This document shows, one piece after another, positions 50,456-63,304 of a stretch of 64,000 nucleotides of DNA. Positions within the stretch are counted from its first letter, which is position 1; every line of letters starts with the position of its first letter. The stretch comes from Monilinia fructicola (lineage: Eukaryota > Ascomycota > Leotiomycetes > Helotiales > Sclerotiniaceae): the NCBI GenBank assembly GCA_008692225.1, contig VICG01000009.1:434001-498000 (forward strand), written 5' to 3'. The position numbers and the translations under genes were made by a program. Below the pieces are notes generated by a model that saw only the letters and a list, made by a program, of their open reading frames with translations, ran no database searches and was not told the origin of the DNA.

Positions 50456-51831
50456 ATCTCAGTTCCGAGCTGCTGCCAGCTCTCGTCGAATTCTCTTATA
50501 CTGCAGGCAAACCTCCCGTACTTGCTGGTGGAAGTACTCTGCAGAATACTCTCCCGTCAAAAGATGGTAGGCTCTGGCTCGTTCTCTGAGAATGCTGAAT
50601 CTCTCTCGAAAAGCCTCGAATTCAGATGCTGTATATCAATTTTCGAGGTTAGAAAGAGCTGGTTATGGAAGATGAAGCAGCGACTGGCTAGGAAGTACGG
50701 TAACATACCTGGAGGGGCAGCAGGGGCCATTGGTACTATGATAGCTCGGCTAATGGATCAATCGGAGCAGCTGCTGTTAAATTCCGTGTGGGGTTGTCAA
50801 GTTTGAAAAGAACAACCAGAGACTGCAGCTTGAGCACAGACTCATCACGTGGATTAAAGAAAGCACACTAGCGTCATTGCCTAAAATTTCTGGCGTCCAT
50901 GCAAAGTTTGGCAAACTACAATTCAGAAATGTCATGAAACTACAGCAAACAATCTAATTGAACAATCTAATCATTGTATCGGATACAATTGGTTGTTCAC
51001 TCCCAGATTCAACCAACCTAATACTGCTATTTGACCATCCCAAAGTTATAGACTCAAATTAGCCCTCCCAGCGCGAGAAACAGATACATCAAGATCATCT
51101 AGCAGACTGGTTAATATCGTATCGTCCTTCAAAGTACAAATAATACGAATACTTTAGCTGATCTAATAGAACGGCAGTACACAAGTTATTTCCCATAATC
51201 AGAGCAAGAAGTATACTTTAAGCTTAGCTAGTAGGTTGAGAATGCTCAATCTCTTCTTGTTTAAGTGAAAAATAATTAGAGAGAGATACTTTATCACTCG
51301 TCTAATTCTGGTAAGCGAATAATATCTGTCTAGTTTAACATCTGTTGGGTCTAGGAAGCTAAAGAAAAAACAATGCCTTCAACCAGATATTTGTCAAGAG
51401 TAAAACTCCAAATATCAACATGATTCTACGAATCCACCGTTTGAAGATTTAATCTTCTGCGGATGCTAGCATGTAATCCTTTTGAACCAGTGAAAAAAAG
51501 GCTCTCCTGCATGTCATTTTCTTTTATTTCTTGTACTTGAGTACGAGTGCAAAATGTAATTAGCACAAACCTTAGAACTATACCCAAGTGGCATAGGTCC
51601 CTACGTATGACATCTACCTATAACTCACCAGACGCGGCTTGTAATCCTTGTATCTGTGGAATGTTCTCAAGTAGAGAATGACGGAATCTTCACGATTGAT
51701 CAATGGGGAATGCAAAAGAAACCTCACTCTTCCTACGGTATCACAATCATGGCATTTGCATATGGCTTAATGCCATGTATATTACAGCATATTGCCACAA
51801 TCTCTATGGTAATCCGTTGGGGTTTGGGATT
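50456..51831. other. CSN1 upstream intergenic region; no supported gene
   Basis: The first few hundred bases should include the CSN1 promoter. Short frames at 50522-50806 and 51656-51856 show no domain. Confidence 0.5.
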
Positions 51832-52150
51832 TTGGCAGTATTATTTATGTAAGTGAATAAGAGTTAGCATTGATAGTTCACTTTTTTTGAGCTTGGCTTG
51901 TTGATTTTAGTTTCTTGATCTGGACTTATTTAAGCATAACTAAGTATTATAAGTCCATTAGCTTTATCATCTTCATTTCTAATTCCATTGATATCAAAGT
52001 TAAAGCTATTCAGAATTTGAAGTGATTAGTACGTTATTATACAATAGGAGGGGGAAAATAAAGGAATAGGGGGCGATAGGTAGACTAATTTGAAATAACT
52101 TGCTGTTGATAATATTGAAATAGGATTTACAGTTGATAATATTGAGGCGA
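51832..52150 (+). repeat. Diverged direct repeat, copy 1
   Basis: Starts TTTGGCAGTATTATTTATGT and includes GAGTTAGCATTGATAGTTCA, ACTTATTTAAGCATA and AAGCTATTCAGAATTTGAAG. The same blocks recur in the same order and orientation at about 53463-53820 with many substitutions and small indels. Confidence 0.7.
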
Positions 52151-52480
52151 AGTTGATAACGTTCAAGTTAAATGGAATCAAAGAGTTGAAATAAAGTTGA
52201 AGGGGGATTAAAATCGGTACATTAGTATCTCGAAGCTATTTTGAAATCAATATAGCATATAGCATTTCAAAAAGATCTTCCCATATGAACGTTTGAAAGC
52301 ACATTTCATCACTTGCATAAAGTATACAATATACGAGAAGTCAGAAGAATTCTGTATGATCATGGCATATTGCCATAATGTTGATTCCGTGGGATCTTTC
52401 ACAACACTTAAGTTGTTTGTATATATAGTCGGCTATATATAACATCACATACAATTCCTTACCCTTATGACTGAAAGATA

Positions 52481-53203
52481 TCATGGAACTCTTTCTGGCA
52501 AAAACGGCAGAGTGGTTCTGTAGTTATATATCGAGGCTCTCCTCTCAATCCGCTGCAATTACTCATGCCCTATTGTGGGGAAACCTGCTGCCAATTTCTA
52601 CATTGGACCCGGGTAAATAGTAATCACTAGTGAACGTCCTTTCCCTTGCTTACCAACGTTTGTTTTGCGATGTCATTGGTGCTTCTATGATCTACACTGA
52701 GGTACACCCTCTGGAAGGACATACCATCTCGAGAGTTGCGCGAGCGAATAAAGAACAGGTTGCAATCGCCACGTTGAAGCTTCGTGTAGGATCTAAATTC
52801 TTTTATGAAACCACAACCCTCAACTTCTCAACTTAGGGCCCGCGTGTGATGCTTCTGCAAGAAGGACGCTAGCTGGAACTGGCGGTCTGAGTCCTTTGGA
52901 AGACACCATTCCTCTCATCGTGAAGGATGTGATACTAGGATTTTCATGCGAGAGCCATCGAATTCCCCGATCCTACAGTCAGGTGGATGTATCCTCAACG
53001 TCATCACGCTTCCCGAAACGCCCATTTTTTCATCCTCATACCCGGAGTTACGAGCCAAGAAATTCGCGATCAACGAACTCAATGGTAGAGTTTTTTACCC
53101 GCAGGTTAGCACTCAATGCGAGGTTATGCGCGCTCAAGCGAACCTCACAAAAGGAGGCTGCATGCTGTGCCGAAGCGTACTGCTTCATTTAGCTGAAGGC
53201 TAG
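52481..53203 (+). pseudogene. Unrecognised gene remnant
   Basis: GC-normal DNA between the two direct repeats, with protein-like frames that change over its length. One frame (52630-52836) contains VHPLEGHTISRVARANKEQV and VGSKFFYETTTLNFS, then stops. An adjoining frame reads a DASARRTLAGTGGLSPLED-like stretch (about 52845-52910), followed by a third frame (52946-53203) with GGCILNVITLPETPIFSSSY. The amino-acid texture suggests former coding sequence broken by stops and indels. I do not recognise the family, and introns could explain part of the frame changes. Confidence 0.35.
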
Positions 53204-53462
53204 GGTCCTCCCGAATAGACAAGGCATTATGAGATTCAGCAGCAGTTCAATCCACCCCCCCAAAAAACTAAAACACACCATTCCTCAATCCGGCGCGACG
53301 CTGTTCCTCTCGCTGCCAACCCCGAGATCTGGACTCTTGCCCCCGCATTCCCAAACGGCTTTGCAGATGGTCTGTTCACGACTTCGTGGACCATCTCCCC
53401 TAGAGTGCCATACAGATGATGGCACATTGCTGTATATGATATGACAATCCATCAGAGTGTAG

Positions 53463-53820
53463 GTATATGGCAACAATACTTATGCAAATAGGAGTTAGTT
53501 AGCACTAATAGTCCACATCTTTATTTTGAATTCGGCCTGTTGATCTTGGTATGTTAAACTAGGCTTATTTAAGTATATTACCAAATCTGGGCCTATCTAA
53601 GCGTATTGCCCTCTTTAGGCATATTTAAGCATATCATAAGTTCATATATCATAGAAGTCATCCTTGTTATTATTAAAATTGAAGCTATTCAGAATCTGAA
53701 GTGATTAATATGTTATTGTAGAATAGGGGGGCGAAAGCGAGGTAGAAAAAGCAATCCCTTAGAGAAATAAAATGACTTACTTTTGATAAACATTGATGAT
53801 ATTGATATTGATGATATTGA
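53463..53820 (+). repeat. Diverged direct repeat, copy 2
   Basis: Counterpart of 51832-52150, including GGAGTTAGTTAGCACTAATA, GCTTATTTAAGTATA, AAGCTATTCAGAATCTGAAG and a GAT/TATTGA-rich end. It contains an extra repeated phrase (ATCTAAGCGTATTGCC, ATATTTAAGCATATC) that the first copy lacks. Confidence 0.7.
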
Positions 53821-55472
53821 TGATATTGAATCAAAGTCAATGATATTAAAATCAAGAGAAACAAAGAAAAACCGAAAATGAGATTAAAAAAAAAACGATA
53901 AACCAGCATGTCGAAACCAACCACGTCTTCCAAAACTCCCCCGACATAAAAGCTCGAAAGCTTCTCCTCGTCCCAAACCACTCACAACATGTACCACACA
54001 CACGCCAACCATCTCAGCAGACAGAGCGACTCTGCAACCTTATAGTTCTCGCGAAATGACTGCCGTAAATGTTCAGCCCCCGGGCGCCCATTCTCTAACG
54101 TCGACTTCGGCCTTATGTTAGGACGGTAGCAAGTGGGGACCTCGGATGCTCTATATTGGATTGATCCAGCCAGCTATGCGCAATATGTCGTTGAGCTGCA
54201 AAGGGCTCAATGAGAGAGAGAGAGAGAGAGAGGTTGATCGCGCGCGCCGACTGCGAATCCAGCCGTTGCTGTTCACCGCTCGGTGCGGACGCAGAGCTAG
54301 GGAGGAAGAAGGCAAGATAATGATTGATTGGCTGATTGGCTAGAAGCTAGCGAGATGGAGAAAGCGTTTGGGAACATACAAAACGCGACCCCTCGATAGC
54401 TTGGAGACCGTGAGAACCAGCCATCGACATATCTTGACTCCCGTCTCCAATCCACTACACTCCACTCCACCCCTCCCCTCCCCATTCTCCCTATCTCCCC
54501 ATCTTTCAATCTTCCATCAACGAAAAATTAGAACACAAACACAAGCACAAACACAAACCAACCATCCGATTCGTTAACGTGACCCAATCAATCATCACAC
54601 CTACCTTAAATAAAGGCATCGAAGAAGCGATCAAGCGAAAGGAAAAGATCTTTATCCAACATAGATACTTCACATTGGTTTAACCTTTACGTAAATACTC
54701 CTGAAAAGCGAGTTTGCCTGATGCAAGACTATGTATGACCTTTATCCTGTCAATACAATAATACAACAATAGTATCAATTAGCTTCAATTTTCAATTTTT
54801 CAACTTTAAACTTTAAACTTCCTGGGGAAAAAAGAGGACTTAATATTCTATAATATTCTATGCTAGTGATAAATATGTATCATACCATAGCCCAACATCC
54901 CTCAGTCCCCCAGTCTCTCAATCTCCTAGCCAAGCAATTTCTTCTAGCCATAGCCAAGCAATTTCGGTTTTCACCCTCCATTCCCTCACAGCCATAGCCA
55001 AAGCAATGAGTGTACTATGCCAAAGTCCAACTGATATTGTTTCTCGCCAATTTCTCCTTTTGCAAGTGAGCACACTGGCCTATTCGTTATTTTAATAACT
55101 CTCCTCCATCATTGCCCCTACCATTCGCATTCACATCATTTATCTCCACCTCCGATATTATTCTATTATGCCAACATAACTCTGGAAAAGACCATGGTCT
55201 TTATACTCCACAACCAAGTAAAGTACAACTCATACAACATGCTTGTTACACAAATGTAACGACAGCAAAACAAGATAGAAAATAAACGCTAAAGTGCAAC
55301 GCAATGGTTAAAGTCAGAATTCCATCTCCTATCCCATTCTTCCATCCATTAGCCTGAGCTTCCATGTTGTAGTAGTAGTATACCTACACCTGAATCTATC
55401 GTAACAAAAAAAAACATAACATAAGCAGATGATACGACGTATCGTATCTATCCTCTTCGAGGAATAAGTAGA
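53821..55472. other. Intergenic, 3' of the RGS-LOV gene
   Basis: No gene supported. A GA dinucleotide tract occurs at about 54211-54229. The part next to 55473 probably contains the long 3' untranslated region of the photoreceptor gene. Confidence 0.5.
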
Positions 55473-58212
55473 TCAATCAATCCTCAAGGTATAAGGACTT
55501 CCACTCCTCAGACTACCGTCGTCACCTTCAAAACTTCTCGGGGACCTCGGCGTCCGTGGTGGATGTCCTGCACCCGCTCTGTTATCATTTGGTCCATGAT
55601 TGATAAGCGAGAAATCCCTGATACTACCCGCACTACTATCCGCCTTACTTGTAAAAGGTATTGACCTTCCAAATCTTGGATCTACCGCTGGTGCCAGCCG
55701 ATATCTCTTATTGTTTTGCTGTAAAGTCTCATCGTCGACAATTACAACCATCCATACACCTATTGCACCATTAGATCCGATAAGTGGCGTGCAATGAATC
55801 CAACGAGGTCGCCCTTCCAAATCGTCTTTGGTGACCCAACGGACTTTAGCAGTGACACCTCGGCCATCAGCAAGAGCTTGAGTTAATTCCTCACGGACAC
55901 GATTGCTACCTCCTATCTTTGCCATGAAGGGTGACTGTAAAATACCCGGCACTCGGAGTGTTGGACTCGCGAACAAGACTCTCAAACTTGGGTATGGACG
56001 AACGAGGAGATAGTTCTCATATATGCCGCCAAGCTTTCCACTGATGCGCCCTGCGAGTGGATTTGGATTCATAACATCAGGACTTATACTTCCAATATGT
56101 AATCTCGGCTTGTGCCAATTTCCTTTTTGAAAATTGCTATCAGGGTTCTCCTCCGTTTCCTTATGCATCCTTCCTCCCCACCTTCGTACTGTGTCAAGCT
56201 CTTGCATGTTTAACATTTCGCTCAATTCTTGAAATTCATCTTTTGGCGGTAGGGCCGGGAGTTCCTCTGGTATTACATCTGGGTTTGCAGCTCGTTCTGC
56301 TTCTCTCTCCTCGGCAAGCTCATGTGCAGCAACGAGTCGTTGAAGAGATTCTAATTCTGAGCATTCCTTAACCAGACCTGAGATGTCGACTTGTGCTCCA
56401 ATGAAATAACGGATTGTGCCTCTACTATCGCATAGTGGAGCACACATCAAAAGATTCATAAAAGGGGATCCATCCCGTCGACTATCGTCTGATTAGTCTT
56501 AAGCCAAAATCCAACTCGAGGCAGAAGAGACTTACTAATTGAGGAAAGTTTCACAATGTTCTTGACCCGACTCAATCTTCTCTCGAATTCTCCTCACACT
56601 AAATGGATTTGTTTTTGGTCCCTGCAAAAATCTACAATTTCTACCAAGAACATAGCTCATACCATACTGCGTCGTTCTGTGAAACTCTGGGATAAGATTA
56701 GCATGTATCTCGCATTGATTTCAACACTACATACCCTCGGAGGCAAATACGATCGGATTATCCGGGCGAGAAGGATCAGTCAAGCAAAAAACTTCGGCTA
56801 ACCCCTCCGAAGCCTCTCTTAGATGCGCTGGTAAGGTTCCAGTAATTCGTCTCTGAATCGAGATACTGACAGTCTGTATGTATGTCCAAGTAATATAGGC
56901 AGGGAGATCTTCTCGAACCAGTACGTCAAAAGCCTTTGCGGCTTTCTCTTCGAGTTCAGCGCTCATCGTCTTGGAGGCAGAAGTTGCAGTAAAATCATAC
57001 CCTGCAATTGGCTCCAAAGCTTCCGCGATCGCGTTCGAATATGAAATCGCTTTGAGGGCCTTGACAGCATCAAGGTAGTAAATGAGTATGGGAATTGAAC
57101 CAGGTCTTTGCGCACCGAGAAAAGAAGTGAATCGTAAAAGTAACGAAGGATCACTGAAAATCATTCGCAGGTGCTCTGTCGAAAAAAAGCTGTTCTGATC
57201 TTGTTTCGAGAGAAAATCGTTTACCTCCAGTTTCGGTGGCAGCCACAAGATCGAAAGATCCGGGATCAACATCATCCTCATTCAAAGGCTCCAGTATCTC
57301 TCCATCCTCTAGAACTCCCGTTTTCTGCAACGGTGGGAGAGATGTAGCGTTTGTTTGATAAGAAGAAACAGAACCCGCTCGAGAACGTGAGCGTCCTGTC
57401 GAAGGAGAAGACATTGATTGCTGTGAAGATAGCATACTTGGCTTTGAATCTCTAATTTCTACGCGCTCCTCTCTCTCTGGTATCTCAAAGTTTTCTTGCT
57501 GATGTTCTATCGGGTCGCGGTGTTCTTCATTGTAAAGACTACTGCTAAGATGCGTTAACTGACTCTGTAAGTGAAGAGAAATTTGATTCAAAACACACCT
57601 TGTCCGCTCGGGAATTTCAACTTGAGCTTGTAGAACTTTGGCTGGGTTTTCTGGAATTGGCGATGCCTTTCTCGAATTATTAGGATCAAATGCCCTATCC
57701 AAAGAAAGTCTTCTAGGCCGATTTCCTTGCTGGGGTCCCGATACCTGGGGTCCACCCATACCTGGTCTATAGGGTTTATAAAATGGTATATCTTGCACTT
57801 CTGCGCCGCCTTCTTCTCCTGGACTTGCTTCATCAATTTTGATCGGAGGTGTAAAGGTAGGAATTTTTCCATAGTGATGTATTCCCGCACGACGATCTGC
57901 CAAAGTTTGAGCGTTCATCTCTGCAGATGTAGTAGATGTCGACTGATTAGGGTGAGGAAACTAATTGCCACAGAAGTAATGTCAGTTCAAGAGTCGGAGA
58001 AGATCTCGTCTTATCTTTTTTTTGTTCAAATCTCGATTGAACCCAAACGGCGGTGCGCTGTGTAACAATAGATAAATTCGAAATAAGATTACTTGACGCT
58101 TTGGAGCATTTCTCTCCTCCACGAATCCCAAGCTTTGGTCAAGGGAAGGCCGGATAATTCTCCGATCAAAATCAATAGTGAGGATTGACAAGAGATTGGG
58201 AAAGAGTAACAT
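55473..58212 (-). CDS. LOV4: RGS-LOV blue-light photoreceptor (BcLOV4 type)
   Basis: Fuses a regulator of G-protein signalling to a flavin-binding LOV domain. Supported exons: 58093-58212 (start uncertain), 57225-57960, 56735-57175, 56536-56686 and 55473-56481; introns of 132, 49, 48 and 54 bases. The long N-terminal part is low-complexity (serine/proline-rich). The RGS domain starts at EHLRMIFSDPSLLLRF in the exon from 57175. LOV follows: AEVFCLTDPSRPDNPIVFAS, then GRNCRFLQGPKTNP with the photoactive cysteine, and FMNLLMCAPLCDSRG...YFIGAQVDISG. After it come a charged helix (LVAAHELAEEREAERA) and a C-terminal region with RPYPSLRVLFASPTLRVPG. In Botrytis cinerea, BcLOV4 has this order and binds anionic membrane lipids in blue light; the same behaviour here is inferred. 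Upstream exons may be missing: acidic codons near 58270-58300 and an ATG near 58661 are candidates. Confidence 0.88.
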
Positions 58213-61200
58213 GGGTCAACAAATAATGATCTTCAACATACATAGGATATGTCCTGAAGGGTATTCCTCCTCTTCTTCTTCAGTTGTTTCCACATCTCAT
58301 GCAACTAGCACAAAAGACCCTCTGCAAACCAAGAAATTTTAAAGATGTTCTCTATTCCAATAGTAGAAATGATGAAAAGATATACCAGATGGCATTCCGC
58401 ACAGAGGAAGGGATTGCAAAGGTCAAGTACTGATGACATACCAAAGAAAAAATCGGAGGAGACTTTAGATGAGCGGTACTTCCAATCCCAGTTCCAGTCC
58501 CAGTCCCAGCTGCATTTCCACTTCCTCTTCCACTTCCACTACCATTACCACTTCCACCAATATAGACTCTAGCATCAATACCAGAACCAAAAAGCACGTC
58601 CTTGTCTTTGAAGTTGGAGGGGTTGTGGTTTATCTCCAGTTCCAAGGGGTTTCTTCGACATGACGAATCCACGAGAACGTTAGTCTAGGACCTTGAAATT
58701 CTTGAAGCAGCTTCAACGAATCAAGATGCAGAATCGAGAAAACCCATGTGGCAATGCAAGCAGCTTGACGGCTTGATCCTAGCTGATGGGATTATGAGTG
58801 GGGGGGGAGGGAAAGGGGGTTGAATCTGATTGAGACCGCAAAAGGAAGAAGAGAGGTTATCAAGGTTAGATTTGAAGCCGTCTATTTCCTCATTAGATCA
58901 TCTTATTACCCAGGATGATGGGATATGAGATCTTAGTAAGATAGCAAGATAGGATGGTATTCTAGAAAACGTGTGAGCGGGCCAGATTAGGTAGGAACTA
59001 AGAAAGAAAGAGTCAAGCGCTCAGATGGTAGTAGGGACTCAGATTAGTAGTTCAAGACTATTGATCTTAGTGGGATGTGTAAATGAAACTTTGACCACCT
59101 TGAACGGTTTGGCGACGACGGGTTAAAAGTCAAAAGCTTTTGAGTGGAAGGGGGTGGTTTGAAATGGAAGAAGAGTTCATTTCATGTTATTTTTGTGTTC
59201 AAAAGGTGTATTAGATAAGAGTTATATCCATGGATGACATAGTGATCGCCTAAAAGCAATATAGATTATAAAGAAAAGGAGGTTTGATTGTAAGAACGAG
59301 AGACGTATACTTTGTAAAAAAGCATCTATTTTAAGATTACTTGGTATTCGAAAGCAGTTAATTATATATCTAAGAGATAATATATCTAAAAACAAAATGT
59401 AGAAATATTATAAAATATAACAAAATATAATGAAATATAATGAAATATGAAATATAATAAAATATAATAAAATAAAATAAAATGAAATAAAATGAAATAA
59501 AAATGAAATAAAATGAAATAAAATGAAATAAAATGAAATAAAATGAGATAAAATAAAATAAAATAAAATAAAATGAAATATAATAAAAGGAATGATTAAT
59601 TCATCTTGTACACTAAGTTAACTCTCATTCGTAGGTTAGGTTATACTCAAACCGTTCCATCCAATTGTATGTACAGTACAGTACTTGAGCTCTGTATGTA
59701 TGAACATCCTTCCTATCCTTCCTGTCCTTCTTATCCTTGGAACCTCAAGCCTCTCAAGCCTCTGATAGATCCACAATAGCTGAACAGCTGAACAGCTGAA
59801 CAACTTATAACAGTTACCCAGTAAACACATTCAAGTGGACGTTTCGGTAGATTGCAAGTAGTCCAGGGACACGATGAGAAATGAGACCAGAGACTCGCAC
59901 CAACCATGCTTATTAGTCTACTCGTCGCTCGGAAAAACGCGTAGAACATATGGGGACAAACAAACGGGCCTCGACGTCCCCCGTGACCAACGTGAGAACA
60001 TCACCATCGAGCATATCGCATGCGCTATCTAATTCTCCTCAGAGTCCACGGTCCACTTTCCAGTGTCCAGACGCCGCCGGTACGTTGTTTCGAATTGCGA
60101 AGGTCGATGAGGGGGGAAAAAGTAATATCTCCGTGTGCTTGTCTCTTTCCGTCGTGTGCATCGGTACGGTGCGGTACGGTACTTCGCTAGTGACGTTTAG
60201 CAGTGTTGCCTCTCGGTTCATTGCCCCAAAAGAGCACAAAAGAACGATCTGATCTGATGCATCAGATATCAAAATATCCAAATCCACATCCTCTCTCCTG
60301 TATCCTGTATCCTGTATCCATCTACATGTTGGTTTGAGACGTACAACGCAAAAGGAGTTTGGAAAATTGATCGATCTCAAACCCATTATACGTAAAGCAT
60401 ATTTATATACCGTCCATCGAGAAAATATATGAAAAATCGAAAGGCTCAACCGTAGCGAAGCGTTAGACAGAAAGGGGGAAAGTATACCTCTCCAGCTCCA
60501 GCTGTACTTATTATTAGTCTACTGACTTGCTCTGGACAGTAGAACTACTAGGTAATTAGAACTACTAGGTAGTTAGAACTACTAGGTATTTAGAACTACT
60601 AGATAGTTACTTTAAAACTCCTAGGTAGTTCTACTTCAAAGACGCGGAAAATAATCAAGACGAGCCAAGGATATCGGTACATACCTCCAAGTACCTAGTA
60701 CCTACCTAGTACACAGTGCACAGTACAGTACCACAGTACAAGTATGTATGTAATAGTACAGTACGCATCGGATCTTCATAAAGCCGATCACTTGTGGGTT
60801 CCACCCACGTATGTTGCATCTAGACGTAACTTAACCGTTAGTCAAAGCCAACAACCATCTTTCATCGGAAGATTTGGAACAACTTCAACTTTCGGGGGGA
60901 TTTTACGAGCCTCATCGTAGCAATCAATATTGAGCATATATCTAACTCCATTCCAGAGAACTTACATAGATAGCTGGAGGTCTTGTATAAGAAACTGCGG
61001 ACGACACGATACGATTGGGTAATCAATCATGATAAACCATTGGTATGTAACCTATCTTTGCATTTATGAAGAAGAAAAATGATACAGTTTGAGGATCGTG
61101 ACACAGTCAGTATCGCTTCACGAATCACAATAGATTGAATGGATGAATGAATGAATGAATGAATGAATGAATGAATGCATTTCTTCACCAACAGTTTGTC

Positions 61201-62080
61201 CATCGAAATTATTACTGTTAGTTCCATTCATTGCCCTCTCTCTGGCCATCATTTGATCATTGACAAATTGCGAAGAATCATCCATCAATCCGTCTATCCA
61301 TCCACCATCCGTCATCCACCATCCATCATCTATCAATCCATATCAAAATACATTTCCAAGGTTATTTATGACATTAATCTCTAATAAGTATTCATTTATC
61401 CTTGAATACAAGCACAGACAGCATCAATCTCAATTTCAAACTCTTCACCCACCGCAACAAACGATCTATTCACCACCCTCACTCTCATCCTCACCCTCAC
61501 CCTCACCCTTTTCCACAAACCAATTCTAACATAGTTCAGCTGCATGGCTGAACGTGTTGTCACAAGGACAAGATCACCGATCTTCGAAGAATGGTCCTGG
61601 ACCCTGAACCCTACACGTGATCGACATGTGGTCTTTTGTTCCTGTGGTAGTGTAACGGGGATGGTTCAGGGGACATGAGGTCAAGGTTTGGCATGACCTA
61701 ACCTTCCAAGGTTACTTTAATAAGATCTCGCAGAGAATTTTCTTGATTAAGATCCGGAACACTAATAATCCGAATGTAAAATGATGGTACAGTAGTAAGG
61801 TTTGTCCTTCGTTCACTTGATTGCAAGATACAGTATTGACCTTTCCGTCATCGTCGAGCCGTTCCGCTTGAGCTAGGTTTTTCCTTGTTTCTCATGTGGC
61901 GAGGAAGTGCAAATTGAATCCCGGTTGCCTCGATAGTCGAGAGATTTCCAAACCAAGTGTGGTGATATTAAAGCTGTCCATCTTAAGCTTTAACTTTCAA
62001 GTATGTCATGGATATCATGGCATGGCCGACCTTTGAAAATAGTATCCAATATTGCAAAATGGATGAGCCCGTGTTGATCA
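58213..62080. other. Long intergenic region with simple repeats
   Basis: Near 58213-58700 there may be further 5' exons of the RGS-LOV gene. Tandem tracts: AAATAAAATG-type (about 59395-59590), GCTGAACA units (about 59779-59801), AGAACTACTAGGTA units (about 60540-60612) and GAAT (about 61138-61176). No other gene is supported; frames at 59950-60449 overlap on both strands and show no domain. Confidence 0.5.
60540..60612. repeat. AGAACTACTAGGTA(G/A)TT minisatellite
   Basis: Four to five imperfect units of about 18 bases; the core CTACTAGGTAGT is close to self-complementary. Confidence 0.8.
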
Positions 62081-63304
62081 TCAAAATCCATCCCCATCTT
62101 TCCATTCTCTACCAACTTCTTTCGCTCTGTTAGAAGCTACATCGCCACGTTGCATCGCTTCTTCTTTGGCTATTTCAAGCCATTGCTGGATTTCGTCAAC
62201 TTCCTTCTCTAGCTTTTCCTTTACAGCTGGATCGGGTTTCTCCAACGTTTCCACTTCCTCTTGTTTGCCATCATTTATTAAGTTTTCCATCTCTTCATTT
62301 CGTATATTCCACTCATCTATTTGAATGTTCAGATAGTCCTTTTCTGTTTGATTGTCCAAATAAGCTTGATATTCCATCTCCCCCCCAAAACAAATACCAT
62401 ATCCATCACAATAACATATATGCTCTTTTGGACATAAAGTCGTCTGTCCAGAGAAAACAAATTGCCAGATATATTCCCACACTCTCCCACTGATAAAATC
62501 TGACAACTCTGTTCTCAAGAGCCAGTCTCGGTAAAAGATATATCTTGCCAGAGGCAGAGCTCGAATCCTGTCTTTTGAAACGGCAAATTGTGCGCAGCAA
62601 GGTTGTGCAAGTACGTTTGGAACAGGTTCAAGCGGGAACAGTTCCATCCATGCTCTTGCCATAATCGTTTGTTCTTGTTTGTTTCCATCTTCCTCCACCG
62701 TTCCTGGATGCATCCAATCTGGACACCCGGGATGCCAATGGCATCGTAGGTTCATGTACCCTTCTCGTACCACGCGCTCCGAAGATAGCCTCGAGATCAT
62801 TTGAGCCGAATCGAGATCGAGGAGCTCATTGTTATGCCAGGCTAGTTGATGAGAATGCATGAATATGCTAACATCCGAAAGATTGTTATAATTCTCAATT
62901 ATATACGACAGGTATATCATAACTTCGTGCCCTTTGTTCCTTGGAGGATGATGTTCCGCCGTAGCATCGTCCGCAGTATATATGGTTGACTGAACACTGG
63001 AATCGTCTCGGAACTTCTCAACAACCCAATCTACATCCTCGTCTTTGGTCCTCGCAATGACGAGCATCTTCGAATAGGTTGTAGGGAATGGTTTGACAAT
63101 GCCTGGATGGAAGGATATGGGTTTTTGTATTTCCTCTACCATTTTCCACTTCGTACTGTACAACTGCACATCGCCACGCCATTGACCAACTCCTACATCG
63201 CTTGGTATCCATCTGGTATTGAGAAACAATGGTCTGAAGAGCAGAAACACAAAAACCGCCGTCAAGACCGAGGCAAATGGGATAAGCTTCTTTGGAAAAG
63301 GCAT
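62081..63304 (-). CDS. DUF3431 family protein with N-terminal membrane anchor
   Basis: Single exon, 407 residues, ATG at 63304. Basic start MPFPKKLIPF followed by a hydrophobic segment at about residues 10-26 (ASVLTAVFVFLLFRPLF), consistent with a type II anchor and a Golgi/ER luminal body. The body has the family hallmarks: KMLVIARTKDEDVDWV near 80-95, GHEVMIYLSYIIENYNNLSD, IFMHSHQLAWHNN, and YMNLRCHWHPGCPDW, then AQPCCAQFAVSKDRI and FYRDWLL. Many conserved cysteines and aromatics suggest an extracytoplasmic enzyme. The tail from about 330 is a charged coiled-coil-like helix. DUF3431 proteins are fungal and resemble glycosyltransferase-like proteins, but no activity is established. No frame break. 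Confidence 0.88.
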   Translation of the reverse strand: MPFPKKLIPFASVLTAVFVFLLFRPLFLNTRWIPSDVGVGQWRGDVQLYSTKWKMVEEIQKPISFHPGIVKPFPTTYSKMLVIARTKDEDVDWVVEKFRDDSSVQSTIYTADDATAEHHPPRNKGHEVMIYLSYIIENYNNLSDVSIFMHSHQLAWHNNELLDLDSAQMISRLSSERVVREGYMNLRCHWHPGCPDWMHPGTVEEDGNKQEQTIMARAWMELFPLEPVPNVLAQPCCAQFAVSKDRIRALPLARYIFYRDWLLRTELSDFISGRVWEYIWQFVFSGQTTLCPKEHICYCDGYGICFGGEMEYQAYLDNQTEKDYLNIQIDEWNIRNEEMENLINDGKQEEVETLEKPDPAVKEKLEKEVDEIQQWLEIAKEEAMQRGDVASNRAKEVGREWKDGDGF

